A stretch of 64,000 nt of DNA. It comes from Marsupella aquatica. Lineage: Eukaryota > Marchantiophyta. The stretch is taken from positions 17,546,001 through 17,610,000 of the forward strand of contig OZ316895.1 in the NCBI GenBank assembly GCA_973895155.1, in the 5' to 3' direction. The position numbers and the translations under genes were made by a program. The notes under the pieces are model-generated. The model did not search any database. It was not told the DNA's origin and saw nothing but the letters and a program-made list of their open reading frames with translations. Positions 23,915-33,920 of this stretch are shown here, in pieces (position 1 is the first letter of the stretch; every line of letters begins with the position of its first letter).

Positions 23915-24731
23915 TTTTTTTCCATTTTGTTATTTCTTTCTTTTTGTGTCTTTACTTTAAATTTATTTATATTCGGTTCCCTTGAGAGGCCTTTCTTTTG
24001 GTGGCTTATTTGGGATGTGTCTCAGCACTTGCACAATGGCTTCCTCCTTGATGACTTTGAGTCCAGGTTCTCTTAGCTTTTTCATGTTTGTGGTCATGTG
24101 GCTCTTGGGGCTTGCATATCTCCATTTCATCCCCGGATTTCATCAATGAGTTTGCACTCCTCAATTTGTCTCTCTAGCCATGGAAGTGAGGCGTTTGGTC
24201 CCCACATCCACTCCTTGCCTCTTTCTGGCCTCTTTCCTCCCCCCTATCGGTGTACTTGTTTGGACAGTTGGTGTCACGGTTCTAGGGGTGCCTTTTGGTG
24301 GGGTGGCATTTGAACCGGATTTTTTGCAGGCTGCCCTTCCCAGGATGTCCTTCACATTGACCAGCTCGTAGCATTGCGGGATGTCCAGATTGCCTACATG
24401 ATAATTCTGGTCCACTGTTGTGCCCGCCGTCCATCCTACCTTCTTTGGATGGTCCCCCAGTGCTATGTTCTTGTCTCGGCTCACTTCCTTTAACACCACC
24501 ATGTGATGATTGCTTTGGCAACCTTATATTATTGGTCCTGGAGTGCGCCCTTGATGTAGAGGAACAAGCAGCCCAAGAAGCATCTTTGCCTCCTTCGGTT
24601 GGTGGCCGGCCTTGGCATTTCATCGACTGCTTCCTTTGCTCCCTGTGCCTTCTTGGGTACGTTGTTGGGCACATGTGGCTCCCGTGTTGGCTTCTTGTTT
24701 CTTTGTGGATCCCCATGCTCTCCTTTGTGTT
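23915..24731. other. Degenerate, probably transposon-derived sequence
   Basis: Both strands hold open frames of 110-144 codons (for example 24418-24750 plus and 24282-24716 minus), but neither shows a recognised domain. The LTR at 24732 inserted at the right edge. Probably an old element relic; unresolved. Confidence 0.3.
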
Positions 24732-25426
24732 TGTTAGGTATTTCTCTTAGTCTTGTGACTCATGAGCTAACCACAGTTAGGCTAACTCGGGTTAGGACTT
24801 AGCTAATGTTAGCGGTAGTTCTTGTTGAGCATAGACAACATTCGCAACGGCAAGCCCATGAACCATTCAACGCACAATAGTCAACACAGAGAGATACGTG
24901 GTTCATCTCCACATGAGGCTATGTCCACAGGAACACACAAGAGCTTTACTGCACTCTAGGCCGACCGGCCATACCAAGCATCCATAGCACAAGCTCTCCC
25001 TACCTCTCAACTAGCTCCGTAACAATGAGCCTAAGTTCCACCAGGGTCTGGCATCAACCCTAGCTTAATACACAACAGCACTACCGCTAACATTAGCTAA
25101 GTCCTAACCCAAGTTAGACTAACTGTAGTTAGCTCATGAGTCAACAAGACTAAGAGCAATATCTAACAGTTCTGTTGTGTATATAGCCAGGGCTGGTGCC
25201 AGACCCTGGTGGAACTTAGGCTCATTATTACGGAGCTAGTTGAGAGATAGGGAGATTTGCGCTTAGGGATGCTTGGTATGGCCGGTCGGCCTAGAGTGCA
25301 GTAAACTCTTGTGTGTTCTCGTGGACGTAGCCTCATGTGGAGGTGAACCACGTATCTCTCTGTGTCGACTCTTGTGCGTTGGATGGTTCATGGGCTTGCC
25401 GTTGTGATTGTCGTCTATGCTGAACA
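24732..25426 (+). mobile_element. Solo copia LTR split by a second LTR of the same family
   Basis: The outer LTR has its 5' part at 24732-24822 ('tgttaggtatttctcttagt') and resumes at 25174-25426, ending in 'gtctatgctgaaca'. The join removes the nested element and one copy of its 5-bp duplication and gives an LTR of about 344 bp. Its own flanks, gtgtt (24727-24731) and gtatt (25427-25431), look like a 5-bp target duplication with one change. No internal retrotransposon sequence is attached, so it is a solo LTR. Confidence 0.85.
24823..25168 (-). mobile_element. Inverted solo copia LTR nested in the outer LTR
   Basis: This is the full reverse complement of the family LTR (346 bp): it starts 'tgttgagcatagac' and ends 'tatctaaca'. 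It is flanked on both sides by the identical pentamer gttct (24818-24822 and 25169-25173), the 5-bp target duplication expected of a Ty1/copia insertion. Because host and insert belong to the same family in opposite orientation, the region forms an inverted repeat with arms of about 255 bp that could fold into a long hairpin. Confidence 0.9.
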
Positions 25427-25590
25427 GTATTGTTATGGGGGTCGAGACAAAGGTTCTGCCTGTCTAGTCCTAGCTTCACACTACATGGTCCATGTTGCCC
25501 GATGTGGTCCAATATGTGTGTTGTTCTGGCATTTAAGGAGGTGTTTTGGAGATCAACATGTGAATTCCAACCTTATGCACACTTACACCA

Positions 25591-25758
25591 TTTTTAATTA
25601 GCATGCTCTTTGATTCACCATCAGGCACTGTTTGGGCTTGTCTCCTATCTTGTTCTAGCGCAGGTTCAGGACCCTTTTTAATTAGCATGCTCTTTGATTC
25701 ACCATCACACACTGGTTGGGCTTGTCTCCTATCTTGTTCTAGCGCAGGTGCGGGTGCC
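25591..25758. repeat. 84-bp tandem duplication
   Basis: Two units start 'tttttaattagcatgctctt' at 25591 and 25675 and differ at only a few bases. The period equals 28 codons, and a minus-strand frame (25533-25889) stays open through both units, repeating ALEQDRRQAQ and DGESKSMLIK. No known protein is recognised. Confidence 0.9.
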
Positions 25759-25853
25759 TGGCTCTTGGCCAGTCCTCTTTGGCCCCCCTTCCAGATGAGC
25801 TCTTTGATTTGACCACAATCATCCTTACACCTCTGGCTTGGCCTCCCTGACCC

Positions 25854-26098
25854 CTCGGGGGGGTCACTATATGAAGGGTCATACATCACGTGTGACCATT
25901 TGGGTCATTTATGACCCCCCTAAGTCACTTTCTAGAAAGTTGTACGGCACCAATCATGTGATGACACGTATGCATTTTGCAATTAAACAACCCTATATTT
26001 CCATAGAAGACTTAATAAGTCTTCCGCCAAAACCATTTAAATGGCCCTATACTTCATAACACATGATATGCCACTTCCATGGAAGTGACCCCCCCAAA
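25854..26098 (+). mobile_element. G-tract DNA transposon (MITE) with 8-bp target duplication
   Basis: This 245-bp element has ends 'ctcgggggggtcacta' and 'aagtgacccccccaaa', which are inverted over the G-tract and GTCACT block. It is flanked by a perfect 8-bp direct repeat cctgaccc (25846-25853 and 26099-26106). Internal blocks 'catttaaatggccctatact' and 'catgatatgccacttccatg' match the copies at 23634 and 48208. An 8-bp target duplication and short inverted ends fit a non-autonomous hAT-type element; that class call is inference. Confidence 0.85.
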
Positions 26099-26128
26099 CC
26101 TGACCCGTGCCTCTTGGCCGGGCCAACC

Positions 26129-26470
26129 TGTTAGGTATTTACTCAATGTCTAGGGTTACGACATGTAATCATAGTTAGGCTAACTGTAGTCGGAGACATG
26201 GTTAGATTAACTAGGATGTACACTATATGCCAAACGGTGTTTTCTTGGATAAGTAAACTTAGGCTCATTGTTATGGAGCCACTTGAGAGATGAGGAGAGC
26301 TTACACTGTGGAGACTTGGTATGGTCGACGGGCTTGGAGTTCAGTAAAGCTCTCTTGTGTGTTCCCGTCGATGTAGCCTCGAGGAGGTGAACCACATATC
26401 TCTTGTGTCGACTACTTGATCGTTGGATGTGTCATGTGCTTACCATTGCGATTGTCATCTATGCTCAACA
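26129..26470 (+). mobile_element. Solo copia LTR with perfect target duplication
   Basis: This 342-bp LTR starts 'tgttaggtatttactcaatg' and ends 'catctatgctcaaca'. It is flanked by identical pentamers caacc (26124-26128 and 26471-26475). It contains the family block 'gatgtagcctcgaggaggtg', 'aaccacatatctc'. No internal region is attached, so the full element was lost by LTR-LTR recombination. Confidence 0.9.
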
Positions 26471-26549
26471 CAACCCACTCTTTATGTGGGGCATCCCTGA
26501 CCCCCTAGGGAGTCCATATTCTTTGGTGTGATCACAGTATTCAATGAGA

Positions 26550-27258
26550 GGAATGTGACTCGTGATGATATCCGTGGTGGCTGCCATTGCTCGGGACTCT
26601 GGCTACCATGTCACAATGAAGCAACTCCATGTGCTTCCTCCTTGCGATGGTGTTCCTGGTCGTCGGCAAGCTGACCTGGTCCTTTTTTGGGCAGGCATCC
26701 GGGCTCTTGACAATGAATGTGGTCATTGCCAATCCTACAGGTGGGACTCATGTTTTGGTTTCTGCCCATGTTCAGGGCCATGCTATGGTCAAGGCAACGC
26801 GGCTAAAGAAGGAGGCATATATGCTGCTTGGTACCCAGGGGATCCTTTCTACCCCGGGTATGCAACTTCCCTTTTTATAAGGCAAGTTTTTAATTTCTTA
26901 TAATCATGGCCTTATATCCAATTGACCATCTTAGCTAGATTTCATTTTAGTCTACTAAAGTCTTGTACACCCCATATTATCTACTATACTTAGTGTACTA
27001 AAGTCCCTACACCCCATTTGACCGTTTCCTCCAGAACTGTGCGGTCTTTTGTATTCAGTGGCAGCCCTACCCCCCTATTTCAGTCCTCATTGGCTTCTTT
27101 TGGCAGCGGATGTCCGTTGTTCTACAGCGGGCTGAGGCTCTCACCATCCTTTGGCGGGCTCAGGCTGTTGGATTTATGGCTTCTAGTCAACTTTGTCTTC
27201 GTGACCCTCCTATGTTCACCCAAGAGCTCTGCCAAGCGTTTCAGTACATGGCTCAGTA
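26550..27258 (+). pseudogene. Degenerate reverse-transcriptase-type polyprotein, C-terminal relic
   Basis: Broken plus-strand frames can be joined by eye over this region. At 26590-26880 they include RRQADLVLFWAGIRAL, NVVIANPTGGTHVLV and VQGHAMVKATRLKKEAYML. At 27090-27258 they include QRMSVVLQRAEA and LRDPPMFTQELCQAFQYMAQ followed by a stop. This resembles, from memory, the tail of polyproteins of reverse-transcriptase elements found in seed-free plants. Several frameshifts and stops make it non-functional. The family is uncertain. Confidence 0.35.
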
Positions 27259-28370
27259 GGCTTCTTGTTTGTTGGCTGTTTGGTTGGGATCTTGGTCTTT
27301 AGGCAGGTGGGCTTTTTTGGCTTTTTGGCCCTTGAATTTGGCTTTTTGGCTTTTACATTTTTCCAATTTTCTCCCCCTTTTCCCCCTTTATTAGGTTTTT
27401 TTGGCCTTTGGGATCATATCCCCCCTTTGGGTTTTGTTCCTTTGGAGTTATATATTGCTAATGGGTTCTATGCCTAAGTGAGAAACTGGCTAATAGAAAA
27501 ACAGAAAACCTTGCAAACGTTTTGACCGAAGAGCAAGATTTTATCAGATTAATTTTTGAGCCTAAGTCTTCCTAGAGTTAAGGATCCAGGTTACATTATG
27601 GCTAATAGGGCCTATGCCTAGGTGGGAAACTGGCTAGTAAAACATTATTAAATTAATTTGTGACCATCAGATTCTGGGTATGTGACTAGGTGCAAAACTA
27701 GCTAATAATAGAAGACAAAGAGCTTAGCCAAATTTAGCCTGGAGAGCCAAGACTTTAGTGAGGTGGAATCTAGCTAATTGTCACCCATTAACCAAAGCGC
27801 TGAAGGGTAGGCATGTGCTTGCCTTGGCTTGGACTGGACTGGTCTGGTGGAGGGCATGCACGCATCATTGTGACGTTTAAACAACAATAAAGCCGAGGTA
27901 CAAACAAACAAAAGCAGCAGCAGCAGAGCTCTACAGGATGAGGAGGAGAGTAGGTCGAGACCCACACGGTTTCTCCCCAATGATTGGCATCCTGCATGCT
28001 TACGTCGATTTCCGAGTTTTCAGCTCGCTTTCCAGTCCCGCATTTACACAAACGAAAAGTGCCGATCTGACCGGTAATCGGGTAATGTGACTGACTCGTC
28101 GTCGAGCCTCGTTGGGACACACGAATGTGGCACAGGACGTATAATAGTCGCATACAGAAAGACATACGGTGGACTGTAGAACATTGATGAGGTGAAGCCA
28201 CGTTTTTGGTCGAACATATTCGAGGACCGAAATTTTATGTCAGGGCTTTTCCATTCTGATCACTCTGTCGATCTTCCCTCCACGTCAATCAAGACCACCA
28301 CTGTAGGTATCGGCTCCCAAACAGTACAAACAGAGGAGAATATGTGTGGTGACCGATGCTCCCACACAAT
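27259..28370. other. Repeat-derived sequence with a thrice-repeated motif
   Basis: A motif like 'ctatgcctaagtgagaaactggctaatag' recurs in diverged form at about 27465, 27607 and 27675; related phrases occur near 53150 and 57380. The stretch 27300-27430 is rich in T and C runs. No gene is recognised. Confidence 0.4.
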
Positions 28371-28553
28371 AGAAATATAGGTGAGTTTGTGGGCCTCTTC
28401 AACCCCCAAACTGACCTCCATCCTTCAATTTCTGCATATTGTATCTTCACATGTATCACAAGAAATATAGGTGAGTTTGTGGGCCTCTTGAAAAGCCCCC
28501 AAACTGACCTCCATCCTTCAATTTGTGTCTATTGTATCTTCACATGTATCACA
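28371..28553. repeat. 90/93-bp tandem duplication
   Basis: Units start 'agaaatataggtgagtttgt' at 28371 and 28461. The second has three extra bases in 'cttgaaaagccccc'. Both remain open in one plus-strand frame, repeating NIGEFVGL and TDLHPSI. Each unit start, ATAG|GTGAGT, looks like a strong splice donor, but no exon could be assigned. Confidence 0.85.
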
Positions 28554-31500
28554 CAAATGGATCTGAAATGTGTTTATTTTGCAGTTGACGAGAATGGAAC
28601 TCTGAATAGCGGCCGGCTGGTTTTGCAACCTAATTTCTAGCTATAACTGGTGTTGGATCTTGAAGTGTATCTCTAAATATTTGGAAAGGCTGGTTACTGG
28701 TGAGGAGTGAAATTGCCGGATTTTCTCTCCATCTGGTTCATTTGGTGGTTTAGTGGGTGAAAAGTAGCACCTGTTGAGACGTTCTAATGCACATCAATTA
28801 CTAACGAATATCATCCTCAGGTTCCATAAAATTAACCTCATATACTAACTAGCTTTAAAACATTTGAGCTCACAGACAGAACTTAAGTCTCATAATATGA
28901 AACCCTTAAAAAAATGAAAGGCCATTGGATAGGAAATAAATATAAAATTTTCCTTCATAATTTAGAAACAGTGATTTATCAGTCTTTGTCAAATACATTT
29001 CATAAACTGTGCTAAATATACAACAAATTCTGGGAAAGGAAAGTGATACATTTGGGAAGGTCGTTTCCATGTGAGACAACCTTATCCAGAGTTTTAGAGA
29101 ACCTATAAAATACATATATGAGCTGAGCTGAGCTGAGATAGATAGACGAAAATTTAATATTTGCTCTGAATAAAGCATCATATGGATCCCCACATTGGTG
29201 TCTACACAGGCAGGGTGGTCATTTTGTACAAGTCCGTGTCTATGGTTGGTTTGGGTACTTTACGAAGAACTGAAATGGATTACGATGGATAAAAGCAAGA
29301 AAGGTTTTCATCGATCAGCCTGGCTGCTGACGGGTGCCGTCGTGGCACCTAAGAGTCAAAATATCCGAAACGCGTGTGCGAGCCTTCTTGGACTGTGAGG
29401 CCGAGCGCCCGAGCAGGTCGTCGACCGGATTAATTAATGTCTTTCCGGAATTCCGGTGAATGCCGCAGCAGCTTCTATTTCTGCAGTAAGTTGCCGGGAA
29501 ACCAGCCAGCTACCTACATCATAGCTACAGCATGAGTACGCAACCTACCTCGCTGCTACCTGCAGTAGCTCGCCTTCACTCGCTGCTTTCCTGACTGTCA
29601 TGCAAATAGTAGCTCGACATTGAGCGTCGTAGGGGTCCAGGGATTGTGGGATTGAGGGATTTTGGCTGTACTTCTTTCTTCGGCCATGGGAAAAAGCTGG
29701 GCAATGGCAGAAAGACGGGCAAGGAACTGATCAACTGAGGCAGGATTTGGAAACTGGGCCGGCAAAAGGGATTAGTACTGCAATGTACGGAGAAGCAGCC
29801 AAGCCGTAACGACTACTTCTTTGAATGGAGAATAATAATTACTCTCAAATCGTTGAAAGTCGTCGTTGTGGGTTTGGTGGATGATGTGACATCGAGCACA
29901 GCTCCACGTTGTTGTGTGGCAAAGCACTGAGAGGCTCAGAGAAAGTTCCTAAATTCCGGCAAGATGTCGAGTTCTAGCCTACTTCGACATAGGTCAGTAT
30001 CGCTACGACAGTTGATATGTTCCAATTGAAGATCAGTATGGCTCTGTTCGCATTACGATCGGAAAGATGGTGAGAGTACACTAGTTCGATCGTAATCAGA
30101 AGCTTATGTCCTTATCCACCGACTTATGTCAACCGGTGCTTCCTTAATTGACTAGTGTAAGTATACCGTATTCTGTACAACTGATGCATGACCTGCACTG
30201 GACTCATGGGGAACGACTGAAAGGACGAGTACATACATGAAAGCTGAAGCAGACGACCAGAACCATATAATTGTACTAAAATCATGTCCGTGGAACCGCT
30301 TTTGAGAAGGTCCCGCAGTAATTTCATGGCGGGGACATCGTCGTAGATGGGCATGGACGCACTCTCTGTGAAAGTGCGAATCCTCTTATGAATATTGGAT
30401 GGCACGTGCACTTAAGAGACTGATTTAACTCTATCGTAGTGACTAGTGAGGACTCGGGTTGGGTTTGCTTAGCCTGAGATCCTGCTTATAGTACTAACTA
30501 CATCATAGCTCATCAATAACAGCTGGAGTGGAACTCTGGAAGGTTTGAATGTTAGCACAACGACCCAATGCCTTTCCAGGTAACTTCTGCTGCCAGGTAA
30601 TTGAAAAGACTCTCATGCCGTCCTTTTACAGACACTTATAGCAGCGAAGAAACATATGTTATCTTATGTCTATATAATTATATCGAGCTGGTGTGAAGGT
30701 GAGCATATGTCGGTGGCAAGGCTACAGATTCCCTGTACCCCACCAAGTTCGCCGAAAATACTCTCAACTCTCAAGGTAGGCACAATTGGATTTGAGGCTA
30801 GCTGCAGTAGTCGCAAGGCAATTCTGGAAGTAGCCAATCAACGTTTAACAGTTGATAACTGAGCTCGAGGAAGCTTCAAGCTACCTACCATTGCCCAGAC
30901 CAGCCAGAGAACGGGTCCAACTACTCTAAAATAACAGTCGTCCAAGATATATTCAAAACTTGAATATGAAGATCCGGAAGGGTGGATCATGTTCAGCTCT
31001 AGTCTTTTATTAGACAACGATCTTCTTCGTGATGGTACGAAGACTGACTACAGTTGACTATGGTGAGTCAAAGCTATGCCATTCTAAGACACGTTCACTA
31101 TCCACATTGTTCTGGAATCGGCTGTACCAGCTCGTCTCAGACCCTCGCTGTAGCACCTGCATTTAGGGGAGGAGGCCTTGGAAAGGAAGTCAAGCAGTGA
31201 GGAAAAGGCAGGAAAAGCCATGGAATATCATGTGATGGCTGTTCTACACCACTGCCTTTGCCAATTTTATCTCGAGATCCTTCGAAGGTAGCTCGGCGCA
31301 CGAGTCCCGACCTGAAAACCGACATATCATTTCAGATCAAACCGACGGAACTTTCAAGAAAACAAGGACTGAACGCGTAGCAGTCCTTCACTGTTTAACC
31401 TTGCGAACTGTTCACGTTGAACAAGGGCACCACGTCTACTAATAGAATGTGACAAAGCAGGAGAGGCACAATCAGCGTGTCTATAATGGTCGCTTGAGGA

Positions 31501-33920
31501 GGAATATAGTATGCCGTGAGCATTTGAATGTTCCAACACAACGCAAGTAATAAATCTATTAGTTAAGAACTTTCAAGGCAAAACCTCGTAGTATTCAAAA
31601 TCATCCCGAACATAGACCGATCCGCCTCGCAGATCACGGGAATCTACTGTCCCGAGTTGGACGTGTCGAGGCATTGGATACCGATAATCTCATGTTGACC
31701 TGCGAGTACATGGACCTTGGACGCTTAGGCCACAGCTGGTCTTCCAATCAGAGACCAGCTGGAATTTCTGAAGTAGTTTGCTTGAATGTGTGGACGGGCC
31801 ACATAACGTCTTGAGGTCGTAGACAATGCCCTCAACGAAGTGAACGATCGATTCGTCCCATAGTGTCTTCGTCTTGTATAGCTCTTGCCAGTTGAAGCTT
31901 GCTCCTCGGAGTTACACAATTAGATAATTTCATCAGCCAGACAGAAGCAGGTGGGTGTGGATTGCCCGGTTCAAACAATGATGCACATGCATGCGAACCA
32001 GTATGCAGACATCATCTCACGATCCGCCATAGAAATCAGATGCATAATGAACTTGCCAGCGTGAGCCCAGATTCTTTGGCACTAGCAAACCGTGTAGCAA
32101 ACGTCACCCTCGATAATGACAAACTGATAGGCGCTCCAGCCCGAGTTTATGTTATGTCGCGCCTGCAAGGCTTACTCATTCAAGTACTCTGAATGACTGC
32201 CTTGGAATAAGCCGATCGAGGTAAGGAGAACCCGAAAATTGGGATCAGGCTCTTCCAAAGTGTTCTGAAAGTATCGACGGACCTGGCCAAGTACTTCCTC
32301 CCAGTAAAGTCTGAACCTATTCGCTAAATCTGTTCACGAACACCCCCAAGTCGATTGCTCCGAAGATTAATTGAAATTGTCAGAGACTGAGCTCAGTTAG
32401 TTGGACGCAGAATACTAGGTCAGTTACGTTACAGCACGAGCAACAGTTCCTTCAAACATACAATGAGATCGACCTTGGAAATGCAAGCTAGCGGGGCCCT
32501 AACTGATCATAGAACACGAATGGTCACCCCGAAGGAGCGCAACCTTCTCAGCGAACCGTTCGACTACCTAGGTCGACAATGAAAACATAATTCCTAGAAC
32601 CAAGAACATGCCCTATTAATCACAAACTAACCAAGGCATCTCAGGCCAAGCACTGGGTCAAGCACTGCTGCTTTGATCTTTAGCTTCGAAAGAGACTTCG
32701 TCCCACGGATAGTCGGTGATACGGATCGAACTCAGCCGGAGCGCTACACACATGCAAAATTTCAGATGCTCTCTGGCATCCATCGCTTTGAAGGGAAAGA
32801 GTACATTGACGATCACAGAACTCTACTAAAAACAAACTCGTCAGCTTTTGAGAGAAGCTTGCAAAGTCTCCAACGAGAATTATATGTTGCAGTCTCTGGG
32901 TTTATTCAAAGTTCACCAAAAAAATTACCCATTCTTCTGAATGACAGTACTCAATCTGTGATGAAATTAAGAAACACCTCATCTACAGGTGGACCAATTC
33001 ATTCCACGATAACTACGAAATTCAAGCTATGTTCCATCTGCTTACATCAATCGCCCTCATCTAAATTTTAAATTCGCGAATTCCTTTGGTTAAAACAGGC
33101 CACAAGCTTATCAACCAAAAAATGATGCACGAACAGGTGTTGTGCGAAAACATTCCGAAATGCCTTGAAATTGAAGCAGATCCTGTGTGACCCCAATATT
33201 CTTGTGGGGGAATTTAGATTACTGCACTCAAAGGAACAGTCAAAGTAAGAAACAAACAACGGGTGGAGACGAGAGCTATATCTCCCGTACCGCTTTAAAT
33301 TTGTATGTAGCTATGCAATTAGTCTAATTTGTGACATTGTGTCGATGATTACGTAGACAGATATACCTAGGAAGTTATGTACAACAATCAGAGGTGTTTG
33401 TGTACATCGGCATTGATGTGCCACTACCTGCGATCAATGAGTCTTGTATCTAAAACCGAAAGCGTATCAGGTGTTCTGATAGTGGATGTGATCCACAGAT
33501 CGAGCAAACTAAGCTCCCTAACTTGACCATCTTGCAAAATTGAAATGAGGGAACCGGCAATCCCTAGTGCTCCCTCGTCTGTAACAATGTGAAGAACTGA
33601 GCAACTACGGTTGTTAAGAAATCTGGAAGGAGCGACTGATACGTGAATGAGAGCGACCTGCCTCGGTCTCCTCGGGACAGGACTTCAGTTTCCCATACTT
33701 GGAAAAAACTCTAGTCTATGGACGGTGACCCCGATCGAGCAGATAAATTCTATGCCAGGCCCCTACCCACATGCCGCTACTAGTGCTTCACAGGCTTTCG
33801 AAAACCGAAAAGCTCACCCACGACGATTACTGGCATCATCGCATTGGAACCTGATGGCTACTTCGACAGTTCTAGGATCTGACTCTCTTTCGGACATTGA
33901 AGACGGAATTCTCTCGATAG
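28554..33920. other. Long intergenic region, no supported gene
   Basis: About 5.4 kb in which only frames below 135 codons occur and none has a recognisable motif. The segment 29395-29700 is somewhat GC-richer. The right end should contain the 3' untranslated region of the WRKY gene that stops at 33921. Confidence 0.45.
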
